Source: Desulfobacteraceae bacterium (GTDB lineage: Bacteria; Desulfobacterota; DSM-4660; Desulfatiglandales; Desulfatiglandaceae). From it: 64,000 bases of DNA. The notes under the pieces were generated by a model. The model was not told the origin of the DNA. It saw only the letters and a list, made by a program, of their open reading frames with translations, and made no database searches. Each line of letters begins with the position of its first letter. The first letter of the stretch is position 1. Location of the stretch: assembly GCA_030613055.1 (NCBI GenBank), contig JAUWMR010000009.1, forward strand, positions 30,232-94,231. Direction: 5' to 3'. Below, piece by piece: positions 44,892 through 52,525 of this stretch. The position numbers were made by a program, and so were the translations under genes.

Positions 44892-45611
44892 ATGAAAAAC
44901 CCGAAAGACTATATCATTTTTCCCTTAGATGTGCCCACTTACGATCAGGCCATGTCCTATGTAGACCGTTTGAAGGAACATGTGGGCCTCTTTAAAGTGG
45001 GTCTGGAGCTTTTTATAAGCCAGGGACCACGTATACTCGACTCAATCCGGGATGCAGGAAGCGCCGGTATCTTTCTCGACCTGAAGCTGCACGATATCCC
45101 CGTTACCGTTCAGAGGGCCTTTATGGCGGCCAGCCGTCACGGCCCGCAATTCGTGACTGTTCACTGTGATGAGGGTGATGAAACTCTCAGGCATGTCGCA
45201 CAAAAAAATCCCGGTAAAACAAAAATATTAGCAATCACGGTATTGACGAGCCTGGATCAGAAAAAATTGGAGGCATTAGGTTACGATAAAAGATACGCCC
45301 AGGACCTTTCAGCCATGGTCCTTTTGAAGGCACGTATGGCAAAGGCAGCCGGTTGTCACGGCGTGGTCTGCTCGGGCCTTGAAGTAGGACGAATTAAAGA
45401 AGAGCTTGGGCCCGAAATAATCGCCGTAACTCCAGGCATTCGCCCTGCCTGGTCAGTGGTCAACCAGGATGACCAGAAGCGAATTGTCACTCCGGCTGAC
45501 GCCGTCAAAAACGGATCTGACTATGTTGTTATTGGCAGGCCTATCCGTGATTCAAGCGATCCTGTAAAAGCGGCAAAAAGGGTGGCAGAAGAGATTGATT
45601 CAGCCCTTTGA
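44892..45611 (+). CDS. pyrF: Orotidine 5'-phosphate decarboxylase
   Basis: This 239-residue TIM-barrel enzyme converts OMP to UMP, the substrate of PyrH. Motifs are IIFPLDVPTYDQAM (first Asp), FLDLKLHDIPVTVQRA with the catalytic Lys and Asp, and VTPGIRPAW. GAGGTGA lies just upstream of the ATG. It is monocistronic in this window. Confidence 0.97.
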   Translation: MKNPKDYIIFPLDVPTYDQAMSYVDRLKEHVGLFKVGLELFISQGPRILDSIRDAGSAGIFLDLKLHDIPVTVQRAFMAASRHGPQFVTVHCDEGDETLRHVAQKNPGKTKILAITVLTSLDQKKLEALGYDKRYAQDLSAMVLLKARMAKAAGCHGVVCSGLEVGRIKEELGPEIIAVTPGIRPAWSVVNQDDQKRIVTPADAVKNGSDYVVIGRPIRDSSDPVKAAKRVAEEIDSAL

Positions 45612-45733
45612 GGTAGCAACCTCAACCGGCATACAACATCACGTGGCAATCGCTATAGACCCGGTGTTAAAGGCCATGGATCTTGACGGATTTTAATCCG
45701 CGACCGGCAGTCAATATGATATCATGCGCAGGC

Positions 45734-45871
45734 TCATGGGTGTGAATCAGCCTTCCTGATCACCTCTGCCTCAAATTGACAGTATTTGATAAAGCCCCTG
45801 CTGTAGTCTTCGGCCAGATAGGCTTTCCTCTCCTCTGAAATATCTTTACCCATACTTACCACAATCGCCAT
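45734..45871 (-). CDS. Possible 45-residue ORF
   Basis: An ATG at 45871 opens a 45-codon frame (MAIVVSMGKDISEERKAYLAED ...) that has protein-like composition but no ribosome site. It begins 13 bp after the hybrid kinase stop on the same strand. It may be a gene remnant; no family is recognised. Confidence 0.2.
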   Translation of the reverse strand: MAIVVSMGKDISEERKAYLAEDYSRGFIKYCQFEAEVIRKADSHP

Positions 45872-45884
45872 CTATACTAAGAGT

Positions 45885-48143
45885 TCAATTATCCAAAATC
45901 TCCCTTAATTTTTGTGACAGTTCTTTTATATTGAACGGTTTCTGGATAAAACCAGTGCATCCCCGCTCCAATATCTCCGTAGCCTGGCCGTTGATGCTGT
46001 ATCCGCTTGAAAGTAGAACCTTAATTTCAGGGCTGACCTCTTTCAATTTATCATATGTTTTGCCACCGCCCATACCAGGCATGATCATATCCAGAATGAC
46101 CATATGAATATTTTCTTTGTTCTCCTCGTAGACCTCAATGGCCTCTTTACCACTTTCGGCTGTCAGGACTTTATATCCCAGTCTCTCTAATAACAGTTTA
46201 CCAACATCAATGATCATCTCTTCGTCATCAACGAAAAGTATGGTCTCATCTCCATGCCTGACATCATCACTGACCTCTGACTTCTGATCTCTGACCTCTA
46301 ACTCCAATGCGGGCAGGTAAATGTTAAATGTAGTTCCTTCGCCCTTCTCGCTATAGACATTGATGAATCCACCATGATTCTTGATGATTCCATACGCTGA
46401 AGCCAGCCCCAAGCCCGTCCCTCTTCCCATCTCCCTGGTGGTAAAAAATGGATCAAATATCCTTTGCCGGTTTACCTCATCCATCCCGACCCCTGTATCG
46501 GTAATGGAAATTTTTACATAATTGCCCGGCTCTACATTAAACGGTTTAACATACTTATCATTAAGTATGACGTTCTCTGTTTGAAGATATAGCTCTCCAC
46601 CACCCGGCATGGCCTGCCAGGCATTTACATATATGTTTAGTAGCACTTGTTCAATTTGACTTTTGTCTACCTCTACTGACCATAAACTCTTTTCGTATTT
46701 TGACTGAACCGTTATTTCCTTTTTTGTGCGGCCAAACATCGTTGTGGTCTTCTTGATCAGATCGTTTATATCAGTCGGCTTAACTTCATACTTCCCTCCC
46801 CTGGCAAAACCTAAAAGCTGTTTGGTCAGGTCAGCACCGTTTTGGACGTATTGTTCGATGTTTTCAAGCTTCTCATAATCCGGATGGCCGGCCTCCTTGT
46901 CAAGGAGCATCAAAGACGCGTTTCCCTGGATACCCATAAGCAGGTTGTTAAAATCATGAGCTATCCCGCCTCCTAATATGCCCAAGGCCTCCATCTTCAG
47001 TGCTTGCTGGAGTTGGGCTTCAAGTTTGGCTTTTTCTTCCTCCGCCTTCTTGCGCTCAGTCACATCCCTCGCAATACCCTGAAATCCTATTGGCTCGCCT
47101 TCCGGGTCCCTTCTAATAGATACCGATGTCTCAACATAACACCTGGAACCATCTTTTTTTATCAGTTCCCAATCAAATGCCTTATAGGGCTCTTTTGTTC
47201 TATAGACCGAATTGAATGTTTGAAAAACCTTCTTTGCATTTTCCTCATCCATATATTGCCTGTTATTCATGCCTATTAATTCATCTTTGGAATATCCGAG
47301 AATTTTTGACATTGAATCATTGCAAAAGATGAAGCTCCCTGCAAAATCAACTTCGTAGTATCCGTCTTCAATGCTTTCTACGATGTTTCTGTATTTCTCT
47401 TCGCTCTCCCGAAGCGCATCTTCGGCCTGTTTGCGTTCCTCAACTTCAATTTCCAGTTTTTTCTTTGCTTCTATCAAGTGCGCCTGCTCTTGTTGCAGTC
47501 TGCTGGTCAAACCCCTTTGCTTCTCATGACTGGAGACAAGGCCCTTCACCAATACTGCCACGGATATCGCGGCAACCGCATTTAAAATTATGAAACTCGC
47601 GCCTGCAACTATCATCACTTCCGTTGTGTTGAAGAATGGAAATTCCTGGCCAAACCGGCCGGTACTGATAAGCCATCCTATAATCGTCAGGGTGATAGCG
47701 TTAAGGCCTGTGGCCGCAATAGCTGCTTTCCCACCCAGGAGGACCCCTGTAAGAACTGCAAAAGCGAACAGCCACGCGGGGCCGCCACTCATGGGTCCAA
47801 CAGAAATAATTATGACTAATCCTATGGCATAGGCCAGTAGTAAAGTTATTGTTGCGCGATTTTCATATTTTAGTCGTCGAGAAATCAGAAGGTAAATAGT
47901 AATAATCCAGCCGGCTCCATCAACGATCGCCAGGCCCCAAAGTCTTTCCTTGATCACCAGGGCAATTATGGGTACTATGGCAAAAGAGAATAACAACAAT
48001 CCTGTAAAAAGAATCGCGAATAGGATACGCACGCGCCAGTAAGTGAGGCTGTCTTCCTCTATGACTGAGAAAGGAGCCATCCTATTCATGGCGAAGGTCT
48101 GAAATCTTCGGAAGTAACCTCTTTTATTTTCGGCCGGGTTCAT
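45885..48143 (-). CDS. Membrane hybrid histidine kinase (TM-PAS-HisKA-HATPase-REC)
   Basis: This ~752-residue protein has about six N-terminal helices (~30-200), a coiled coil, a PAS domain with PAC motif (~250-375), a HisKA domain with His in GGGIAHDFNNLLMG, and a HATPase with GTGLGLASAYGIIKNHGG. A C-terminal receiver follows (VDDEEMIIDVGK; phospho-Asp in MVILDMIMPG; QKPFN). The start at 48143 is preferred: the longer frame to 48236 is encoded by a dispersed repeat (48179-48212). The linker EVRDQKSEVSDD between HATPase and receiver is encoded by a 7-bp tandem repeat. No output domain is present. Confidence 0.9.
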   Translation of the reverse strand: MNPAENKRGYFRRFQTFAMNRMAPFSVIEEDSLTYWRVRILFAILFTGLLLFSFAIVPIIALVIKERLWGLAIVDGAGWIITIYLLISRRLKYENRATITLLLAYAIGLVIIISVGPMSGGPAWLFAFAVLTGVLLGGKAAIAATGLNAITLTIIGWLISTGRFGQEFPFFNTTEVMIVAGASFIILNAVAAISVAVLVKGLVSSHEKQRGLTSRLQQEQAHLIEAKKKLEIEVEERKQAEDALRESEEKYRNIVESIEDGYYEVDFAGSFIFCNDSMSKILGYSKDELIGMNNRQYMDEENAKKVFQTFNSVYRTKEPYKAFDWELIKKDGSRCYVETSVSIRRDPEGEPIGFQGIARDVTERKKAEEEKAKLEAQLQQALKMEALGILGGGIAHDFNNLLMGIQGNASLMLLDKEAGHPDYEKLENIEQYVQNGADLTKQLLGFARGGKYEVKPTDINDLIKKTTTMFGRTKKEITVQSKYEKSLWSVEVDKSQIEQVLLNIYVNAWQAMPGGGELYLQTENVILNDKYVKPFNVEPGNYVKISITDTGVGMDEVNRQRIFDPFFTTREMGRGTGLGLASAYGIIKNHGGFINVYSEKGEGTTFNIYLPALELEVRDQKSEVSDDVRHGDETILFVDDEEMIIDVGKLLLERLGYKVLTAESGKEAIEVYEENKENIHMVILDMIMPGMGGGKTYDKLKEVSPEIKVLLSSGYSINGQATEILERGCTGFIQKPFNIKELSQKLREILDN
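46271..46305 (-). repeat. 7-bp tandem repeat inside the kinase gene, at the HATPase-REC linker
   Basis: Plus-strand units TGACCTC, TGACTTC, TGATCTC, TGACCTC and TAACTCC, in frame within the coding region. Confidence 0.8.
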
Positions 48144-48178
48144 TAAAGTTGTCTTTCCTTTCTTGATATTTCTTTTTT

Positions 48179-48212
48179 CGTAATACTTCAGCTCTTTGAA
48201 AAAATCGATCAT
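48179..48212. repeat. Copy of the terminus of the 17877..18262 element
   Basis: CGTAATACTTCAGCTCTTTGAAAA and then AATCGATCA match 17877-17910 with few differences. It lies just upstream of the preferred start of the hybrid kinase gene. Confidence 0.6.
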
Positions 48213-48455
48213 AGCCTGTAGGGCCCTTCGGGTCACTACTATTTGCGAAATATAATCGTCTAATTTTATTTATATTTTGTCAAGGCTGTGTTCGATGGTC
48301 TCGTATAAAGTCCAAATCCGTGTTTCTGATGTCCATAACTAATTAAAATTACAACATGCAAATTCTACTTTTTGTGTATTTTGTGCTTGTCGGAGCGTTG
48401 CGTAGATCCCGCTATCGGGGCCCGCCGTCCTTCTGGCGGACCTTTTTGCGGCTAT

Positions 48456-48626
48456 ATCACGTTTGATAGCCTCGTAAAAAGTCAGAAAACACCCGTTTTC
48501 GTCATTCCCGCGAAGGCGGGAATCCAGGAAAATCAACCACTTCTGGACTCCCGCTGTAGTTTATCCCGCACTTGATGCGGGGCGGGAGTGTCAGCCTTGG
48601 AGACTTTTTACGAGTTCATCACGTTT
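48456..48626. mobile_element. MITE-like palindromic element with CTCGTAAAAAGTC ends
   Basis: Perfect 13-bp inverted ends CTCGTAAAAAGTC (48471-48483) and GACTTTTTACGAG (48602-48614) enclose CGTCATTCCCGCGAAGGCGG-type palindromes. ATCACGTTT occurs just outside both ends (48456-48464 and 48618-48626), a possible 9-bp target duplication. A related copy is at 56902..57020. Confidence 0.65.
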
Positions 48627-48633
48627 AGTATCA

Positions 48634-48669
48634 TTAAAAAAAAGGCAGAGCCATCTCTGATTCTGCCTT
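48634..48669 (-). terminator. Terminator of the PEP-CTERM gene
   Basis: AAGGCAGA (48642-48649) pairs with TCTGCCTT (48662-48669), and the minus-strand transcript continues into a run of T. It starts 24 bp after the stop codon. Confidence 0.75.
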
Positions 48670-48692
48670 GATTACCTTAGTATCGATTCTGC

Positions 48693-49415
48693 CTATTTCT
48701 GGTTGAACTTCCGTCTGAATCCAAAAAGTCCAGCCAGGCCAGAACCTAACAAGAGCATAGTGGCCGGTTCGGGAACCGGGTTCGTAACACTTTCATAAAT
48801 CGCATCATTTGCGCATTTTGCAGTAAAACCGATAATGAAATCCTCACCACCAAGGTAAACACCTGGAATTCCTGAAAAGGCGAAATCCGTAAACGCCACC
48901 GTTCCGCTTGGCTGGCTAAGATCGCCACTGACCTGAACGGTACCAACAGATGCCACATCGTCGGCGTTTTCAAACCAGACCGGATGCCATTCCCTCACAT
49001 CATAGCCTGACCAGTCAATATCCCGCTGGGTAAGCTGATAATATTGATCTGTCCCGTCTTGTGCCATCGAAAACTCGAAATCGTATATCAGGCCGGTGCG
49101 GGTAAGAACATAGTCCCACTCCTGGTCGGCACCTGCATCGATAAACAGATCTCCGGGCTCTTGTAACAGGATATGCCCTCCCCCGCTCCACTCAAAATAA
49201 ACCTCCGTCAGATACCCGTCTTCAACGGTGCCGTAGCCTCCTGAAAAATTGGGTACGCCGATGACATCCCGCGTATCATCAATCGTATTATTGTTCCATG
49301 TAGGCCAATAGATAGCAGTATCATCAAAAGTAAACGGGGCCGCATGAATACCGGGAATGGAAATAATCAAGGAAAACATCACAAGAAAAGCTACTTTAAA
49401 GATATGTTTTTTCAT
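48693..49415 (-). CDS. PEP-CTERM sorting domain protein
   Basis: This ~240-residue secreted protein starts MKKHIFKVAFLVMFSLIISIPGIHA (signal peptide). Its C-terminus is VPEPATMLLLGSGLAGLFGFRRKF, with the PEP motif, a membrane helix and a basic tail, so it is a substrate of an exosortase (EpsH/XrtA) system. The middle is rich in Gly, Asp, Trp and Tyr with no catalytic motif, as for extracellular matrix proteins. A sigma-54-type promoter lies upstream (49512..49529) and a terminator downstream, so it is monocistronic. No exosortase is in the window. Confidence 0.9.
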   Translation of the reverse strand: MKKHIFKVAFLVMFSLIISIPGIHAAPFTFDDTAIYWPTWNNNTIDDTRDVIGVPNFSGGYGTVEDGYLTEVYFEWSGGGHILLQEPGDLFIDAGADQEWDYVLTRTGLIYDFEFSMAQDGTDQYYQLTQRDIDWSGYDVREWHPVWFENADDVASVGTVQVSGDLSQPSGTVAFTDFAFSGIPGVYLGGEDFIIGFTAKCANDAIYESVTNPVPEPATMLLLGSGLAGLFGFRRKFNQK

Positions 49416-49430
49416 TGTTTTTACCTGCAT

Positions 49431-49737
49431 ATTTATGAAAAATTGGAATTAGTTTCTATTTCGTCCCTCAAGCCAATAATGGGTTTAATCTGTCCCTGTT
49501 ATAACTTTATTTAGCAAGAGGTGTGCCAGGATAGGAAATAATTGAATATAGTAGTGGGTATGCAGACTATTTATTGATATATCAGTGAGTTATAAGTCAC
49601 CTGGGAGATTCTTTTATAAACAGAACCTGTTGAATTAAACATGAAGGTATGTAGTTCATTAGTATATTATGTAATTGGAGTTACATATTTGTACTAACAG
49701 AGGGGGAGGAAAGGGGGCAGGTTAACGCCAAATCAGT
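49431..49737. other. Upstream region of the PEP-CTERM gene
   Basis: Apart from the sigma-54-type site, nothing further is recognised in this AT-rich stretch. Confidence 0.5.
49512..49529 (-). promoter_or_regulatory. Sigma-54 (RpoN) promoter of the PEP-CTERM gene
   Basis: On the minus strand the sequence is CTGGCAC-ACCTC-TTGCTA, matching the consensus TGGCAC-N5-TTGCW at every -24/-12 position. It is ~97 bp upstream of the start codon at 49415. Confidence 0.75.
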
Positions 49738-51708
49738 CTATTCGTTATCCAAAATCTCCCTTAACTTTTGTGAAAGATCTTTTATATTAAACGGTTTCTG
49801 GATAAAACCAGTGCAGCCACGATCCAATATCTCAGTAGCCTTGCCGTTGATGCTGTATCCGCTTGAAAGGAGAACCTTTATATCAGGGCAGATCTTCTTC
49901 AATTTGTCATATGTTTCGCCACCGCCAATACCAGGCATGACCATATCCAGGATGACCATATGAATATTTTCTTTTTTCTCATTGTAGATCTCAATGGCCT
50001 CTTTACCGCTTTCGGCTGTCAGAACTTTATATCCCAGTTTCTCTAATAACTGTTTACCAACATCAATTATCATCTCCTCGTCATCAACGAAAAGTATGGT
50101 CTCATCTCCATGCCTGGCATCATCACTGACCTCTGACCTCTGATCTCTGACCTCTGACATTATTGCGGGCAGGTAGATGTTAAATGTAGTTCCTTCGCCC
50201 TTCTCGCTATAGACATTGATGAATCCACCATGATTCTTGATGATTCCATATGCTGAAGCCAGCCCCAAGCCCATCCCTCTTCCCATCTCCTTGGTGGTAA
50301 AGAACGGATCAAATATCCTTGTCCGGGTTGCCTCATCCATACCGACTCCTGTATCGGTAATAGAAACCTTTACATAATTGCCCGATTCTACATTAAACGG
50401 TTTTACATAAATCTCATCAAGGGTCACATTTTCTGTTTCCAAATATACATCACCGCCCCCAGGCATTGCCTGCAAGGCATTGACAAGAAGGTTCATTAAA
50501 ACCTGATCGATCTGACCTCGGTCCACATCCACTACCCAGACATCCTCTTGGTATTTTGAACGGATTGTAATCTCCTTCTTTGTTCGCCCAAACATCGTTG
50601 AGGTCTTCTTGATCAGATCGTTTATATCAGTCGGCTTGACCTCATATTTTCCGCCTCTGGCAAAACCTAAAAGTTGCCTGGTGAGATCTGCCGCGCTTTT
50701 AACATAGTCCTCTATTCCTTTGAGGTGTTCAAAATCCGGATGTGAATAATCCTTATCCATTACCATCAGAGAGGCGCGTCCCTGAATACCCATCAGAAGA
50801 TTGTTAAAGTCATGAGCAATACCTCCTGCAAGGGTGCCTAAAGATTCCATCCTTAGCGCCTGTTGAAGTTGGGCTTCCAGTTTCTTTCTTTCGCTAATGT
50901 CCGTCAGATTGGCTATCATCTGTACTGGCTCTCCTTCAAGCCCCTTGATATACGCGCCGCTTACAATAACATCAATTACATCACCCTGCCTGGTGAGTCT
51001 CTTGGTCTCAAATTGTACATTTTTGCCGGTGCTGTATACCTCACCTAACTTTTTACCGGTTATCTCCTTTTGATCATCAGGTACAAACGGAATGCGCCGC
51101 CCCTTTAGCTCGTCCATAGACCAGCCAAAGAGTTCGGTAAATGCGGGATTCACATATTGTGCATGACCTTCGGTATCATACGCGACCAAAGGACTGGGAT
51201 TGGATTCAAAAATGGCTTGTAATCGCTCCTCACTTTCCCGCAGCGCCTCCTCTGTCCGCTTACGATCGGAAATATCCCGATAAATTCCATAAGCGCCTAT
51301 CACTTTTCCATCTATGATTACCGGCACGCCGGTGAACTGAACATCAATATGTGCCCCGTCTTTCCTCTGTCGTTTACCTGATCCATGAATTGCTTTCCCC
51401 TTAAGGGTCTCTTTTGTATATGATATGGCATCTTCAATATATTTTTGACCAACAATGAGTTCATCAAGATTTCTTCCAATTATTTCAGATTCTTTAAAAT
51501 GAAAAAGCTCCTCAAAATCCCGGTTACATGAAATAATACTATGCCCTTCATCAAGTGTTACTATGGCTAATGAGCTGTACTCAATCAATGATTCTAAACG
51601 TCTTTTTTCATATCTTAACTTCTTTTCGACATTCTTACGTTCGGTCGCTTCTTTCTCAAGCTCCTTGACTCTCTTTTCCAGTTCTTCATAGGTTGGTTTC
51701 TTTGACAT
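49738..51708 (-). CDS. Soluble hybrid histidine kinase (PAS-PAS-HisKA-HATPase-REC)
   Basis: This 656-residue protein has no membrane helix. It starts with a coiled coil (MSKKPTYEELEKRVKELEKEA), then two PAS domains with PAC motifs (~40-155 and ~160-280), HisKA with His in GGIAHDFNNLLMG (~295), HATPase (~400-515) and a receiver (from ~535, phospho-Asp in MVILDMVMPG). From HisKA onward it is very similar to the kinase at 45885..48143, including the repeat-encoded linker, which indicates duplication with exchange of sensor domains. The signal is unknown and a cytoplasmic one is likely. Confidence 0.93.
   Translation of the reverse strand: MSKKPTYEELEKRVKELEKEATERKNVEKKLRYEKRRLESLIEYSSLAIVTLDEGHSIISCNRDFEELFHFKESEIIGRNLDELIVGQKYIEDAISYTKETLKGKAIHGSGKRQRKDGAHIDVQFTGVPVIIDGKVIGAYGIYRDISDRKRTEEALRESEERLQAIFESNPSPLVAYDTEGHAQYVNPAFTELFGWSMDELKGRRIPFVPDDQKEITGKKLGEVYSTGKNVQFETKRLTRQGDVIDVIVSGAYIKGLEGEPVQMIANLTDISERKKLEAQLQQALRMESLGTLAGGIAHDFNNLLMGIQGRASLMVMDKDYSHPDFEHLKGIEDYVKSAADLTRQLLGFARGGKYEVKPTDINDLIKKTSTMFGRTKKEITIRSKYQEDVWVVDVDRGQIDQVLMNLLVNALQAMPGGGDVYLETENVTLDEIYVKPFNVESGNYVKVSITDTGVGMDEATRTRIFDPFFTTKEMGRGMGLGLASAYGIIKNHGGFINVYSEKGEGTTFNIYLPAIMSEVRDQRSEVSDDARHGDETILFVDDEEMIIDVGKQLLEKLGYKVLTAESGKEAIEIYNEKKENIHMVILDMVMPGIGGGETYDKLKKICPDIKVLLSSGYSINGKATEILDRGCTGFIQKPFNIKDLSQKLREILDNE
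50127..50161 (-). repeat. 7-bp tandem repeat inside the second kinase gene, same linker position
   Basis: Units TGACCTC, TGACCTC, TGATCTC, TGACCTC and TGACATT. It encodes EVRDQRSEVSDD between HATPase and receiver. Confidence 0.8.
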
Positions 51709-52021
51709 TAATAAATCCTCTAATCAAAATATCGCTATAAAACGACTAAACCCTAACGTTGCAAAAGTCGAGGGTGCTGTCCCAACATGGCGGGACTTTC
51801 CCGGAGGGTAAATATTAATCCGGCAATTAAATACGCCAAGAAAGTCATTCCCGCCCCGCATCAAGTGCGGGATAAACTGCGGCGGGAATCCAGGAAATAC
51901 AATTGGTTATGGATTCCGGCTCTCCGCTTCGCTACGGCCGGAATGACGTTTTTTTTTAATTGCAGGGTTAATACCAAACGGAGATGCTTTCTTATTATCC
52001 AATAATAATATCGGTTCTTGC
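51709..52021. other. Non-coding region with a palindromic repeat
   Basis: From 51844 to 51948 lies a GTCATTCCCGCC ... GGCCGGAATGAC inverted element with an inner CCCGCATCAAGTGCGGG hairpin. It belongs to the same family as the core of 48456..48626. No gene is seen. Confidence 0.6.
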
Positions 52022-52477
52022 TCAACTTTCCTTAAGGGCAACATCAATTTCAAACCGGCCATTGCTTGCCTCACAAGGTATAGAGATAATAGGAAGCCCC
52101 GATGGATAAGCCACCCTGTGCTTTCCGATTATTACAGTGGGAACGGAAACAGAGGTATTACGCTTTGGAAAACCATTTTTTGCATTGCCGGCAATCATGT
52201 TGGCAATTTCACCGATGGCATCAGTACAGTCCCCATTAACTTCCGTAAGCTCCTCGTCAAGCAGGGCGGAAGCAAGCTGCAGGGCTATCCCTTCAGAAAA
52301 ACTTACGACCACACAACCGGTTACTTCACCGGATATCCCAATAATACCGCTGATCTCATAGGAGGGAACATCATCCTTTTTTATGGTTGGTTTGCCCAAT
52401 TTAAAGGGCAAATTAATCATTGTCTCAAAAACATTTTGCACAGCAATCAAAAACGGGTTTATGTATCTAACATCCAT
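52022..52477 (-). CDS. cheX: CheX-like chemotaxis phosphatase, copy 1
   Basis: This 151-residue CheC/CheX-fold protein dephosphorylates response-regulator receiver domains. The catalytic ExxN motif is in IGEIANMIAGNAK (Glu and Asn), preceded by the typical LLDEEL segment. It is ~97% identical in DNA to 58215..58670, with only two amino-acid differences. No CheA, CheY or receptor gene is nearby, but hybrid kinases with receiver domains are, so those receivers are plausible substrates. It follows the RND gene by ~48 bp on the same strand, in a possible operon. Confidence 0.9.
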   Translation of the reverse strand: MDVRYINPFLIAVQNVFETMINLPFKLGKPTIKKDDVPSYEISGIIGISGEVTGCVVVSFSEGIALQLASALLDEELTEVNGDCTDAIGEIANMIAGNAKNGFPKRNTSVSVPTVIIGKHRVAYPSGLPIISIPCEASNGRFEIDVALKES

Positions 52478-52525
52478 TAATTAATCTCCTCAATTTTCAA
52501 ATCAGGTTAAAGCCTTTTCATTTCT

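Larger units (their letters stand above)
48237..48692. other. Non-coding region with repeats and a terminator
   Basis: It holds a sequence shared with the cdsA-dxr element (GCGTAGATCCCGCTATCGGGGC, ~48401-48422), the MITE-like element at 48456..48626 and the PEP-CTERM gene terminator. No gene is seen. Confidence 0.6.

Noticed and set aside
48144..48236. An N-terminal extension of the hybrid kinase
   Set aside because: The stretch overlaps a dispersed repeat (48179-48212) also found at 17877, so the coding appearance is due to repeat DNA.
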